DNA of 64,000 bases from Paenibacillus abyssi (GTDB lineage Bacteria > Bacillota > Bacilli > Paenibacillales > Paenibacillaceae): the NCBI RefSeq assembly GCF_014640295.1, contig NZ_BMGR01000006.1, positions 62,001-126,000 on the forward strand. Direction: 5' to 3'. The position numbers were made by a program, and so were the translations under genes. Position 1 is the first letter of the stretch; each line of letters opens with the position of its first letter. Positions 15,945 to 24,954 of this stretch are shown here, piece by piece. The notes beneath the pieces were generated by a model. The model saw only the letters and a program-made list of their open reading frames with translations, was not told the origin of the DNA and did not search any database.

Positions 15945-18035
15945 CTACTTTTTCCGCTGCAGTATCAAAACACCGTAGGGCGGCATCTCGACATGACCGT
16001 TTAACGTTTCACCGCCAAGCAGCTCGTTTGTTTCCTGCGCCAGCTTAATCTCAGCGGGATTGGCGCCGTAATTAAGCAGGAATATATAGTCCGTCTCTCC
16101 GGAGGAACGGATGCCTGTCTCTACCTGTGGGGGAAGCAGCACCCAGCCCGCCAAAGGAGATTGCAAGCCCAGCAATCCGATCAGCGCATCGACGACCGGT
16201 TCACTGAAGGCTGCTCCGTAATACCAAGCCTCACCTTGGCCCTGTTTGCGTCTGGTCAGTGCAGGCGCGCCGGCATAATAATCAGAGGCATATGCTGCAA
16301 CAATTTCAACCGATGGATCCTCCACCTGCAGAATATCGTTGAACCCTTCAGCCTTCATCTCTGACATTTCCACATTCCAGGAAACCTCAGGCGCAGCACT
16401 CCATTTCAGCAGCGCAGGCTGAACGGTTCCTTTAATCAACGTGAAATCCGTTACCGTGATGCCGCATAAGTCCGCGACCGGCCCCGGGAACGGAGCCATA
16501 TTGCAGTGCCCATCCGTATTTTTGTATCCGGTGCGCGCTCCGAAGATAATTTTGCCGCCGCGACGGGCAAACTCCGTGAGCAGCTGCGCTGTTTGATCGG
16601 TCATGATCGCCGCGTGCGGGTATATTAGCGTCTTGTAAGCCAGTAAATCTTCAACTGCAGTATGCTTGCGCAGGTAGAGTACATCGACCGGAATATGCCG
16701 GTACTGCAGCTGCTTGAACCAGGAACGCACGCTTTGCTTGTCGAGCGGACCATGCCAGTTGTCCAGCTCGCCGTCCCACAAATTGTCGTAATCACGCAAA
16801 ATCGCGATTTCCGCCCGATACTTGGTTCCGGCGATCGAGCTGCCCAGGGAAGCCAGCTCTTGGCTGATCTGGCGCAGCTCGCGGACCCTGCGGTTCGGCC
16901 GGTTATGGTAATCATTAATGCCGTGCCAATAAATTTCCGTTCCGACCGTCGCCGTCCGCCACCGGAAATAAAGCAGCATGTCGGTTCCATGCATGATCGA
17001 TTGATACGTCCACAGCCTCATTTGTCCGGGGCGGGGGGACGCCATTTCGATCCGGTTCACCCAGCCGCCGGGTCCGGACTGCTGCTCCATAACACAGAAA
17101 TTCGGCGATACCGAGCGCGTATGCGTCAAATTCAGGCTCCATGCCCGGTCCAGCAGCGGATTCTCGTCATTCCCCGGAAAGATTGTGGAAAATTGCGGGT
17201 ACGAATCATAAGAGAAGAAATCCAGCGTCCGATCCGTAAGCTCATGGCTGTCCAGATGTCCGAACATGCCGTTCGTCGTCACCCAATGATTCGGCGCCTT
17301 CTCGCGCAAAATATCCGCTTGGAGCTTGGCGAAGGAGATCGCATTATCCGAGATAAAGCGTTTCTCATCCAAAGCCTGATGCGGATTCGGACTATTCGAC
17401 ACGGTCGGGCGGGTTAAGTGAACCTGCTGCCAGTCCGTGTAGGTCTGGTTCCAGAATACCGCTCCCCAGGCCTCGTTAAGTTTCGCCAGGCTGCCGTATT
17501 TCACCTTCAGCCATTCACGGAAGGCGGCATGATCCGCATCGGAGTAGAATATGTTAATCTCACAGTTCAGTTCATTATCAATCTGCCAGCCGACGACGGC
17601 GGGATGATCCCTGTAGTGCTCCGCCATCCGCTCCGTGATGCGGGCGCACAGCTCGCGGTATTTAGGGCTGCTGTAATTGTAATGCCGCCGTGCGCCGTGC
17701 TGGTACGTCACACCCTCCAAAGACATGTTCAGCACCTCGGGGTACCGCTGCGTCAGCCAAGCGGGCGGTGTTGCCGTCGGCGTTCCCATGATCACCTTCA
17801 GCCCGTATTTGCCCGCCAAATCCAGCACCCGGTCAAACAGCTCGAAGCGAAATTCCCCTTCCTCCGGTTCAAATATCGACCAGGCAAATTCCGCAACGCG
17901 GATGATGGAAAGATTCAGCTCGCGCATTCTGCGGAAATCATCCTCCCACATCGATTCCGGCCAATGCTCCGGGTAATAACAGACCCCTAACTGCAGTTGA
18001 TTCAACCCGATTGATTTCGCCGCTGATTTTGTCAT
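15945..18035 (-). CDS. Glycoside hydrolase family 42 beta-galactosidase
   Basis: 696 residues, normal for GH42. The TIM-barrel domain opens with LGVCYYPEHWPESMWEDDFR. Catalytic acid/base E155 lies in GWQIDNELNCE and the nucleophile E317 in FCVMEQQSGPGGW, matching the family's two Glu positions. A trimerisation domain and a small C-terminal beta domain follow. No signal peptide, so it is cytoplasmic and cleaves imported beta-galactosides. It is the last gene of the system A transport operon, 176 nt after the second permease. The start is uncertain: the ATG at 18035 is chosen; a TTG at 18041 is closer to AAAGGATG. Confidence 0.93.
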   Translation of the reverse strand: MTKSAAKSIGLNQLQLGVCYYPEHWPESMWEDDFRRMRELNLSIIRVAEFAWSIFEPEEGEFRFELFDRVLDLAGKYGLKVIMGTPTATPPAWLTQRYPEVLNMSLEGVTYQHGARRHYNYSSPKYRELCARITERMAEHYRDHPAVVGWQIDNELNCEINIFYSDADHAAFREWLKVKYGSLAKLNEAWGAVFWNQTYTDWQQVHLTRPTVSNSPNPHQALDEKRFISDNAISFAKLQADILREKAPNHWVTTNGMFGHLDSHELTDRTLDFFSYDSYPQFSTIFPGNDENPLLDRAWSLNLTHTRSVSPNFCVMEQQSGPGGWVNRIEMASPRPGQMRLWTYQSIMHGTDMLLYFRWRTATVGTEIYWHGINDYHNRPNRRVRELRQISQELASLGSSIAGTKYRAEIAILRDYDNLWDGELDNWHGPLDKQSVRSWFKQLQYRHIPVDVLYLRKHTAVEDLLAYKTLIYPHAAIMTDQTAQLLTEFARRGGKIIFGARTGYKNTDGHCNMAPFPGPVADLCGITVTDFTLIKGTVQPALLKWSAAPEVSWNVEMSEMKAEGFNDILQVEDPSVEIVAAYASDYYAGAPALTRRKQGQGEAWYYGAAFSEPVVDALIGLLGLQSPLAGWVLLPPQVETGIRSSGETDYIFLLNYGANPAEIKLAQETNELLGGETLNGHVEMPPYGVLILQRKK

Positions 18036-18211
18036 CTGCAACCACATCCTTTTTTTAAGTGTGATACATGTAACGGCATCCGCATCCGATAAAAACAACT
18101 GCGGCCGCGGGCCCCAATCTTGATCGGTTGGGCGGATGATATCAAAGCGGGCAGCTTCCGGTCCGCTTCGGTAAAACTGCGGTCAGGATAACGAAGTTTC
18201 CCGCTACCCGC

Positions 18212-19030
18212 TTATCCCTTCACCGAGCCGGCCGTCAATCCCCGGATAAAGCTTTTGGAGCCGATCGCGAACAGGAGCAGCACCGGAAACGTTCCGATCG
18301 TAAGGCCGAGGATTTGCGCGGCCAGGTCGGTCCGGTATGCGCCGCCGAGCGAGGTAATGCCAAGCGGAATGGTGTACAGTTCAGGCTTATTGATAATAAT
18401 GAGCGGAAGCAGGTAATTGTTCCACGACCAGAGAAAAACGAGCAGGGACAGCGTCGTAATCGCCGGGTAAATAAACGGAATGACGATCCGGAAAAATACG
18501 CCGATATCGGAAGAGCCGTCAATCCGCGCGCTTTCGAGCACTTCTGTCGGCACCGCGCTTTTAATAAACTGCGTCATCCAGAAGACGCCGAAAGCGTTGG
18601 CGACCCATGGCAGGATGAGGGGAAGCAGCGTCCCGGACATGCCGAGGTAGCGCATCTCGATGACATAAGCGACCAGGCCGAGCTGGCCTGGGATCATCAT
18701 CGTCAGCAGGACGGCGGCAAAGATTTTATTTTTGTGCTTAAACTCGTGCTTGGCAAAAGCAAAGCCGGCAAATGCGCTGACAAGCACGGACAGCACCGTG
18801 CTGGAGAGCGATACGATCAAGCTGTTGAGGTAAACGAGATCGAAGCGGCTAGCAGCTACGGTTTTGAAATTTTCAAGCAGGTAGTTGCCGGGAACGAGCA
18901 CGATTTTGCTGAACAGCTCTTCATTCTGGTAGGTGCCCATGATCGTCATAATATAGAACGGCAGCAGCGCGAACAAAGAAAGCAGGGCAATGGCCACCGT
19001 TCCAAGCGTCGTACGCAGCGAATTTGTCAT
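18212..19030 (-). CDS. Carbohydrate ABC transporter permease, MalG type (system A)
   Basis: 272 residues with six predicted membrane segments. The EAA loop that contacts the ATPase is visible (EVLESARIDGSSDIGVFFRI, about residues 165-184), and the end TAGSVKG is typical of CUT1 MalG-like permeases. Its start overlaps the stop of the MalF-type gene by 4 nt, so the two are translationally coupled. Partner of the binding protein at 20014-21360; substrate probably a galactoside, judging from the adjacent GH42 enzyme. Confidence 0.92.
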   Translation of the reverse strand: MTNSLRTTLGTVAIALLSLFALLPFYIMTIMGTYQNEELFSKIVLVPGNYLLENFKTVAASRFDLVYLNSLIVSLSSTVLSVLVSAFAGFAFAKHEFKHKNKIFAAVLLTMMIPGQLGLVAYVIEMRYLGMSGTLLPLILPWVANAFGVFWMTQFIKSAVPTEVLESARIDGSSDIGVFFRIVIPFIYPAITTLSLLVFLWSWNNYLLPLIIINKPELYTIPLGITSLGGAYRTDLAAQILGLTIGTFPVLLLFAIGSKSFIRGLTAGSVKG

Positions 19031-19935
19031 TGTTGCTCCCCCCTATAGAATCTTGCGCCGATAAACGAGAACACCGCGATGATGACGCAGAGGCCGTATG
19101 CGATAGCAGCCCCAAGGCCATAACGGGTGGTACTGCCGTATGCGGTATCATACATATTCCAAACGGTGGTCAGACAGCATCTGTCAGGCCCCCCGATTAC
19201 TGCCGCGCTTGAGCCCATGCCGGAGCCGCCGAGCAGCATCATCGGTTCTTCCAGCAGCTGAAAGCCGCCAATGATTCCCGTAATTACAATAAACACGGTA
19301 ACCGGCTTGAGCAGCGGAAGCGTGATGGACATAAAGATCCTAAGGAACGATGCCCCGTCCACTTGGGCCGCTTCATTCAAATCCTTCGGAATGTTGGCAA
19401 GGCCGGCCAGATAGAAAATCATCGTATAGCCGAAACCTTTCCAAAACAGCATCAGCACGATGACCATCCGCGCATATAACGGGTCGCCCAGCCAGTAGAC
19501 CGCCTCATCGACGAGGCCCAGATGAAGAAGCAGCTTGTTGACAAAGCCGGCCTGCCAGTCAAACAGCAGATTGAACATCAGCCCTACGGCTACCGGCGTA
19601 ACAATATAAGGAAGGAAGTTGACGAGCTGAAAGAAGCCTTTCCACTTGACCCAGCGGCTGTACAGCAGCGAAGCGATAATCAGGCCGAAAATAATTTGCA
19701 GCGGAAGGGTCAGCACGACAAAGAGCAGCGTATTGCCAACGGATAATAAAAAATAGGAGTCCTGATTAAATAGAAACTTATAATTGTCCAGCCCGACGAA
19801 CGTCCGGCTGCTGATGCCGTCCCAGCTCGTCAAGCTGACATAGAAGGAGAAGAGAATCGGAATGAGGCCGAAAGCGAGATAAAACAAAATATACGGTGAC
19901 AGAAAGAAATAGGGCACCCAGCTTTTTTTGACCAT
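19027..19935 (-). CDS. Carbohydrate ABC transporter permease, MalF type (system A)
   Basis: 302 residues with six predicted membrane segments, starting MVKKSWVPYFFLSPYILFY as in CUT1 MalF/UgpA-like permeases. The EAA loop is PKDLNEAAQVDGASFLRIFM. The ribosome site is weak (GGGAG about 15 nt upstream), so translation may depend on readthrough from the binding protein gene 78 nt upstream. No ATPase gene accompanies the operon, so a shared MsmX-like ATPase encoded elsewhere is probably used. Confidence 0.92.
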   Translation of the reverse strand: MVKKSWVPYFFLSPYILFYLAFGLIPILFSFYVSLTSWDGISSRTFVGLDNYKFLFNQDSYFLLSVGNTLLFVVLTLPLQIIFGLIIASLLYSRWVKWKGFFQLVNFLPYIVTPVAVGLMFNLLFDWQAGFVNKLLLHLGLVDEAVYWLGDPLYARMVIVLMLFWKGFGYTMIFYLAGLANIPKDLNEAAQVDGASFLRIFMSITLPLLKPVTVFIVITGIIGGFQLLEEPMMLLGGSGMGSSAAVIGGPDRCCLTTVWNMYDTAYGSTTRYGLGAAIAYGLCVIIAVFSFIGARFYRGEQQ

Positions 19936-20013
19936 CTTTAGCGCTCACACTCCCGCAATGCTTGTTATAAAACCGGAGAGCCGCCGGATACCGGCCGCTC
20001 TCCAAGCCTTTGG

Positions 20014-21360
20014 CTACTCCATGACAACGCTTGGCGCCTTGGCCTTCATTTCTTTTTTGATGCGCTCCATGGCTTGCTCTACGCCAAAAGAAGGGTCTTT
20101 GGCAAGCGTTTGAAGCACGATATTCATCACCTCGTTAAGCACCAGGTCGTTCACATTTTCAGGCACGTCTCTTGTGGTCTCCGAGATGTCGACAAAGTAT
20201 TTCTCGCCGATGTCCTGATCGCCGAAGCTCGGCCACGTCCAATTGGTGAACGCCGGGTCTTCATAAGCCTGCTTGTAATGCGTGAATACGCCGTCCGCCT
20301 TCTGCGCTTCGGCGCCTTCCTGCGTCATCGAGGTGAACTCGATCCATTTCCAGGCGAGCTCCGCATTTTTGGCGCCCTTCGGAATACCGTGCGAGGAACC
20401 GCCGGCAATAAATCCGCCGCCCGGAGCGACCATGAGGCCCCAGCGCCCTTCGGCTTTGTCATTGGCGCCAATGACATACTGCGGCATCCATACCGGTGAC
20501 ATCGCAAACATATATTTGGATTGTCCGAATGTTGCATTCCACGCCGGCGTCCATTGATCCAGCTTATCCACAATGCCGGTATCCCGGAAGCTGACCAGAT
20601 CGGCGACCACCTCTTGCAGCACGTCCATGTTGACATTGTCGCCGTCAAAGAACGGGCCGGGGCGCTGGCCGCGGATGAAGGTGTAGGCGTCGCCCAGGCT
20701 TGGGAACATCTTCACTTGCCCACCGCTTTTTTGAACCACTTCTTTGCCCTTCTCAATGAACGTTTCCCAGTCCGGCAGCATCGCTTCCAGCTCCTCGGGA
20801 TTATCCGTACCGAGATATTCCAATGTCAGAGGCTTCAAGTACGCCATCCCGGCAACGCTCATATCATCGGGAATCGCAACGAGTGAGCCGTTAACCGCAA
20901 AGGATTCGTGGTCGTAATCGAACAGCAGTGAACGGTCTGCGTCATAAGGAGGCGCCTCTAAGTTTTCCAGTATATCCATGTCAAAAATCTTCGCACGCTG
21001 TCCGCGCTCAATCCGGATGACATCCGGCAGCTCGCCTCCCGAGGCAATCGTGGTTTGCAGCTTCATCGTCACATCCTCCGCCGCAACATTCACGCGTTTC
21101 ATTTTGATGTCGGGATATTTTTCGTTAAACGCCGCCAATGCGGTCGGATGCTCCGGCTCCCAGGTCCACAGCACGAATTCGCCCTTATCGCCGCTGCCGC
21201 TTGTCCCGCCTGTGCCGGCGCTTTCACCGCCTGAATTGCCGCCCGAGCCCGCTGAATTGCCGTTTGAACCGCCTCCGCCTGAGCAGGCCGCCAATAAGCC
21301 GGCCAGCATGATGATCGCCGTAAAGCTGCCGATTCGCTTCATCCATTTTTGTCTAAGCAT
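20014..21360 (-). CDS. Sugar ABC transporter substrate-binding lipoprotein (system A)
   Basis: 448 residues, family 1 extracellular solute-binding protein. The signal peptide ends in the lipobox LLAAC (C26), followed by a Gly/Ser-rich linker (residues 27-55) that tethers the binding domain to the membrane. Binding-fold landmarks include AAFNEKYPDIKMKRV and AWKWIEFTSMTQEGAE. First gene of the operon. GGGAGGATC precedes the ATG, and two catabolite-control-like sites lie upstream, so glucose repression is likely. Confidence 0.93.
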   Translation of the reverse strand: MLRQKWMKRIGSFTAIIMLAGLLAACSGGGGSNGNSAGSGGNSGGESAGTGGTSGSGDKGEFVLWTWEPEHPTALAAFNEKYPDIKMKRVNVAAEDVTMKLQTTIASGGELPDVIRIERGQRAKIFDMDILENLEAPPYDADRSLLFDYDHESFAVNGSLVAIPDDMSVAGMAYLKPLTLEYLGTDNPEELEAMLPDWETFIEKGKEVVQKSGGQVKMFPSLGDAYTFIRGQRPGPFFDGDNVNMDVLQEVVADLVSFRDTGIVDKLDQWTPAWNATFGQSKYMFAMSPVWMPQYVIGANDKAEGRWGLMVAPGGGFIAGGSSHGIPKGAKNAELAWKWIEFTSMTQEGAEAQKADGVFTHYKQAYEDPAFTNWTWPSFGDQDIGEKYFVDISETTRDVPENVNDLVLNEVMNIVLQTLAKDPSFGVEQAMERIKKEMKAKAPSVVME

Positions 21361-21390
21361 CGAAGATCCTCCCTTTTCATCATAGTTTAT

Positions 21391-21436
21391 TGTATCCGCT
21401 TACAATGATATCCCGCCAAAAATGTAAGCGTAAACA
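21391..21436 (-). promoter_or_regulatory. Two cre-like sites upstream of the system A operon
   Basis: TGTATCCGCTTACA (21391-21404) and TGTAAGCGTAAACA (21423-21436) each match the CcpA consensus TGWAANCGNTNWCA at 13 of 14 positions, the first in its reverse complement as well. They lie 30-75 nt upstream of the binding protein start, where CcpA would repress transcription. Confidence 0.6.
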
Positions 21437-21456
21437 TCACAATCCTACATTTTTGG
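21416..21456. promoter_or_regulatory. 11-bp inverted repeat between system A operon and its two-component genes
   Basis: CCAAAAATGTA (21416-21426) and TACATTTTTGG (21446-21456) are perfect inverted copies, centred 30 bp apart. It is a candidate operator for the YesN-type regulator encoded just downstream. The second cre-like site lies in its spacer. Confidence 0.5.
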
Positions 21457-21543
21457 TCGCGATTCTATACTGCCTCTTGCCCGAGCACCTGAACTGTGCG
21501 TTAATCATAATACATCTGTAGATTCGGTAGAGGAGGATGGGGC

Positions 21544-23091
21544 ATGAAGGTCGTATTGGTCGATGACGAGCGTCTTGCCATCGAACATATTAAACATCTT
21601 ATTCCATGGGACAAGCACGGATTTGAGATCGCGGCCACTGCGACAAACGGCAGAAGCGCCCTGCGGTTATGCGAAGAGCACCGCCCTCAGATCATGATTG
21701 TGGATATCCGCATGCCCGTCATGGACGGCCTTGAGCTGATCCGCTGCGTCTCTGATAAGCAGTATGGCGTCAAATTTATCGTTATGAGCGCCTATGAAGA
21801 TTTTGATTACGCCAGGCAGGCGATTTCACTGGGCAGCGTATCCAGCTATTTGATCAAGCACGAGGTGGACAGCCATAAATTGCTGCATGAGCTTAACAAA
21901 GCCAGGCAAGCGTGGGAAACCGAAGAAATACAGCGCCGGCAGCAGCGCAGCGAGCTGATCAAGGATGCGGTTATCGGCCGGGCTGCTTTATGCCAGGCAA
22001 GCGGCATGAAGCCTCCCTATGCCATGATGTTCATTCATGCAGACAGCCCTTTCTCAGCGGTGCCCGCGGGCTCAATACAGCCTGCGGCTGCGCTTTCGGC
22101 CAGATGGACGGCGGAAGAAACGAAACGCTTCTCCGCACACGAAGCCTGGCAGCTGATCGGTGAATTCCCCGTCACCGGGAGCCAATTTGCCTTATTGTTC
22201 TCCCAGAAGAATAAGGCTGCAGCGCTGATGCGTGAAGCGCTGCATGAGCTGGCGGCGGCGGTGCAGTCGCATTTAAACCGCAAGTATGAGCGGTCGTTTT
22301 CCGTCTTCTATGCCTGCCAGACAGCCGATTCCACCTGTCTGACCTCCACCTTTCACCAGCTAAGCGCAGCTGCGCTTCATGCCGTTTTCTGCGGCCGCGG
22401 CGCCTTGCTCGATGCGGACAGTCTCCCGCTTCCGGGAGACAACGCTGTGCACCAAAGCCGCAGCATCCAGCCCGACAGGCTCCATGAAGGCTTGGCGCAG
22501 AACAGCTGCGAACGTACTCAGCATGCCGTAAACGATCTTTTCGCCCAGGTCTGCCGGCCCGTTTGGGATCTTCGGGGGCTATATGATTTGGTCAGCCTGT
22601 TAGCCTCGACAGTGAACGATATCCGCGTGAAGAAGGGCATGCCCGACATCGATCCTTTTGATCCCGCGGAATACTCGCCCGTCTACCGTATCGACGAGAT
22701 TGCCCGGCGGTTTGCCGCTATGCTTGGCGATCTCTGCGGGGACGCCGGCCAACACCATATTTCCAGTAAACTGTCCGCTGCTTTGCGCTACATTCACGAG
22801 CAATTCCACAACGATATCAATATTGAAGACGTTTCCTATGCAACCGGAATCAGCCCTTCCTATCTTCATCAATTGTTCAAACGGGAGCTGAGACGCACAT
22901 TTCTTGATTATTTAACAGCACATCGGATTAATCAAGCCAAACGCATTCTCCGCCAGGAAAATATTAAAATGACCGAGGTTGCGGCCAGGGTCGGCTACCG
23001 GTCGCCTCAGCATTTCAGCCAGGTATTCAAACGTATGACCGGGGAGCTCCCCCATCAATACCGGGACGGCGGAGGCGGATACCGGCCATGA
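21544..23091 (+). CDS. YesN-type response regulator with AraC DNA-binding domain (system A)
   Basis: 515 residues. The N-terminal receiver (MKVVLVDDER...) has the phosphoacceptor D54 in IVDIRMPVMDG. A variable middle region follows, then a C-terminal AraC-type double helix-turn-helix (about residues 410-510) with INIEDVSYATGISPSYLHQL and EVAARVGYRSPQHFSQVFKR. It is divergent from the system A binding protein gene and overlaps the kinase gene by 4 nt. It should activate the transport/GH42 operon when its kinase senses sugar. GAGGAGG precedes the ATG. Confidence 0.94.
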   Translation: MKVVLVDDERLAIEHIKHLIPWDKHGFEIAATATNGRSALRLCEEHRPQIMIVDIRMPVMDGLELIRCVSDKQYGVKFIVMSAYEDFDYARQAISLGSVSSYLIKHEVDSHKLLHELNKARQAWETEEIQRRQQRSELIKDAVIGRAALCQASGMKPPYAMMFIHADSPFSAVPAGSIQPAAALSARWTAEETKRFSAHEAWQLIGEFPVTGSQFALLFSQKNKAAALMREALHELAAAVQSHLNRKYERSFSVFYACQTADSTCLTSTFHQLSAAALHAVFCGRGALLDADSLPLPGDNAVHQSRSIQPDRLHEGLAQNSCERTQHAVNDLFAQVCRPVWDLRGLYDLVSLLASTVNDIRVKKGMPDIDPFDPAEYSPVYRIDEIARRFAAMLGDLCGDAGQHHISSKLSAALRYIHEQFHNDINIEDVSYATGISPSYLHQLFKRELRRTFLDYLTAHRINQAKRILRQENIKMTEVAARVGYRSPQHFSQVFKRMTGELPHQYRDGGGGYRP

Positions 23092-24833
23092 AAAGCCTTC
23101 GCACGACCATTTTGCAGCGCATTATCATTGTCGCGGCCGTGAGCTTCCTGCTGTCTGCGGGCTTCACGTATTACTATTACGAGAAAATTCTCGTCGATCA
23201 AATGCTCCATAATGATGAAACCAAGCTAAGGCAGACTTCAAGGCAGCTGCAGTACATGTCCGACGATATCGCCAAATTTTCGTTTTCCCTCATTATTTCC
23301 GACCAGCTGCAATCCTTTTTCAAAGATTACGACCAAGCGGATATCTTCGGGAAATTCGCCATGCAGGAGGATACCTTCCGTTATTTAAACAACAACAAGG
23401 GGCTTCGTAAGGAAGTGACCAGCTTCGCGCTCGTGATGCCGGATGGAGAAACGTTCTGGAGCGTAGCCAAAAACGATTCCTACTTTCAGGAACGCATGAA
23501 AGAAGAGTGGTATCAGAATTATGCAAAGTCAGGCCAGCCGTATGCTTTTACAGAACCATATACAATCTTCTTCAATGCGTTGACGGAGAACAAAACGATC
23601 AGCTTCATCGTTAAGGTAAAAGATATCGAGCAGTCCGGACAAGAAATCGGGGAGCTGATTCTCAACCTCGACTACAGCAGCTTCGAATCGCTGCTGGAAT
23701 TCGGGAGCAGTGACTTCGACGATTTTCTATGGATCAACAGCGGCAATTATTTGTTATATGAGAAAATTCAGGGCCATCCCGGCAAACTGGAAGCCGCTTC
23801 GCTGGCGGAAAAAGCTGCCCGGCATGGGGACGGGGTTCATAAAATTAAAGGGGGGTATATGATAATCGACCGGTTTGCAGGGAACAACTGGACGCTCGTA
23901 TCTTATATCTCCCAACAGACCTTGCTGGAGCGCGGCCGAATCGTCATTTATTTGCTCGGCGTCTTTTCACTCACCAGTACGATTCTGATCCTGCTGCTGA
24001 TGATGCCGGCGATTTTCCGGATTACAAGACCGATTATGCGCCTATACTATGCCATGAACGCCGCTTCGAGCGGAAACCTGAATACTTCCGTTTCCATCCG
24101 GACCGGAGACGAGCTTGAGAAGCTCGGGCAAGGCTTTAACCGGATGATCGAGCAGCTGCGCGTTCACTTGGATGAATCCATTCGTTACGAGAAGGAAAAG
24201 CGGGAGATGGAACTGGAGCTTTTGCTTTCGCAGTTCAACCCCCATTTTGTATACAACACGTTAAATGCCGTCATCTATATGGCTCAGAAGCAAGGCAATG
24301 AAGACATCGTCCGCATGGTGGGCTCTTTCATCCGCATTTTGCAGGATGCCGCGAAGATGGGCGACCGGCAGTCGCTGATCCCGCTTCGCGGCGACCTCGG
24401 GATTCTGCGGGATTACATTGCCGTGCAGTCCTACCGGTATGTGAACATGTTTGATGTCGAGTGGGATGTGGCGGATGAAGCTTTAGACTGCCTGGTACCG
24501 CGGTATGTGATCCAGCCCTTTGTCGAGAATGCGATCTTTCACGGGATTTGTCCGAAGGACGAGCATGGGATCATCCGCTTAACGGCGGCAGTGCGGGAGG
24601 GAACGCTCATCATTTCGGTCGCGGACGACGGCATCGGCATGGAAGCCGGCCAGCTTGCAACGATCTGGGACAAAGTGGAGAACAAAAAAAGCCCGGGTTT
24701 GCGGCATATCGGACTGTTCAATACAAGAAAAAGGCTGGAGCATTTGTTCGGCGGCCAATCCTCGATCCGGATCGACAGCGCAGCGGGGCAAGGAACTACC
24801 GTAACGATCGAGCTTCCCGCGCAATATAGGTGA
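23088..24833 (+). CDS. YesM-type sensor histidine kinase (system A)
   Basis: 581 residues. An N-terminal membrane segment (about 12-32) is followed by a long extracellular sensing domain, a second membrane segment (about 287-310), a HAMP linker, the His_kinase core with the phosphoacceptor His in LSQFNPHFVYNTLNAVIYMA, and a HATPase domain (FVENAIFHGI, VADDGIGM, GLFNTRKRL). This is the usual YesM layout. Its start ATG overlaps the regulator's TGA, so the pair is co-translated. The signal is unknown; a sugar or the sugar-loaded binding protein is likely. Confidence 0.94.
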   Translation: MKSLRTTILQRIIIVAAVSFLLSAGFTYYYYEKILVDQMLHNDETKLRQTSRQLQYMSDDIAKFSFSLIISDQLQSFFKDYDQADIFGKFAMQEDTFRYLNNNKGLRKEVTSFALVMPDGETFWSVAKNDSYFQERMKEEWYQNYAKSGQPYAFTEPYTIFFNALTENKTISFIVKVKDIEQSGQEIGELILNLDYSSFESLLEFGSSDFDDFLWINSGNYLLYEKIQGHPGKLEAASLAEKAARHGDGVHKIKGGYMIIDRFAGNNWTLVSYISQQTLLERGRIVIYLLGVFSLTSTILILLLMMPAIFRITRPIMRLYYAMNAASSGNLNTSVSIRTGDELEKLGQGFNRMIEQLRVHLDESIRYEKEKREMELELLLSQFNPHFVYNTLNAVIYMAQKQGNEDIVRMVGSFIRILQDAAKMGDRQSLIPLRGDLGILRDYIAVQSYRYVNMFDVEWDVADEALDCLVPRYVIQPFVENAIFHGICPKDEHGIIRLTAAVREGTLIISVADDGIGMEAGQLATIWDKVENKKSPGLRHIGLFNTRKRLEHLFGGQSSIRIDSAAGQGTTVTIELPAQYR

Positions 24834-24874
24834 AGGAACGAGAGCCTCGCCGCCCGGAATTTCACCCATACAAA

Positions 24875-24911
24875 CAACCACCCGCTCGCTTAGATGACAA
24901 GAAGGTGGTTG
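24875..24911. terminator. Possible bidirectional terminator between convergent genes
   Basis: CAACCACC (24875-24882) and GGTGGTTG (24904-24911) form an 8-bp stem with a 21-nt loop between the convergent kinase gene and the 704-residue enzyme gene. T-runs are weak on both sides. Confidence 0.4.
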
Positions 24912-24954
24912 CTTCTAAAGGCAGTTTAATTGTTAGGCGTTTAAGAGGCAGCTT

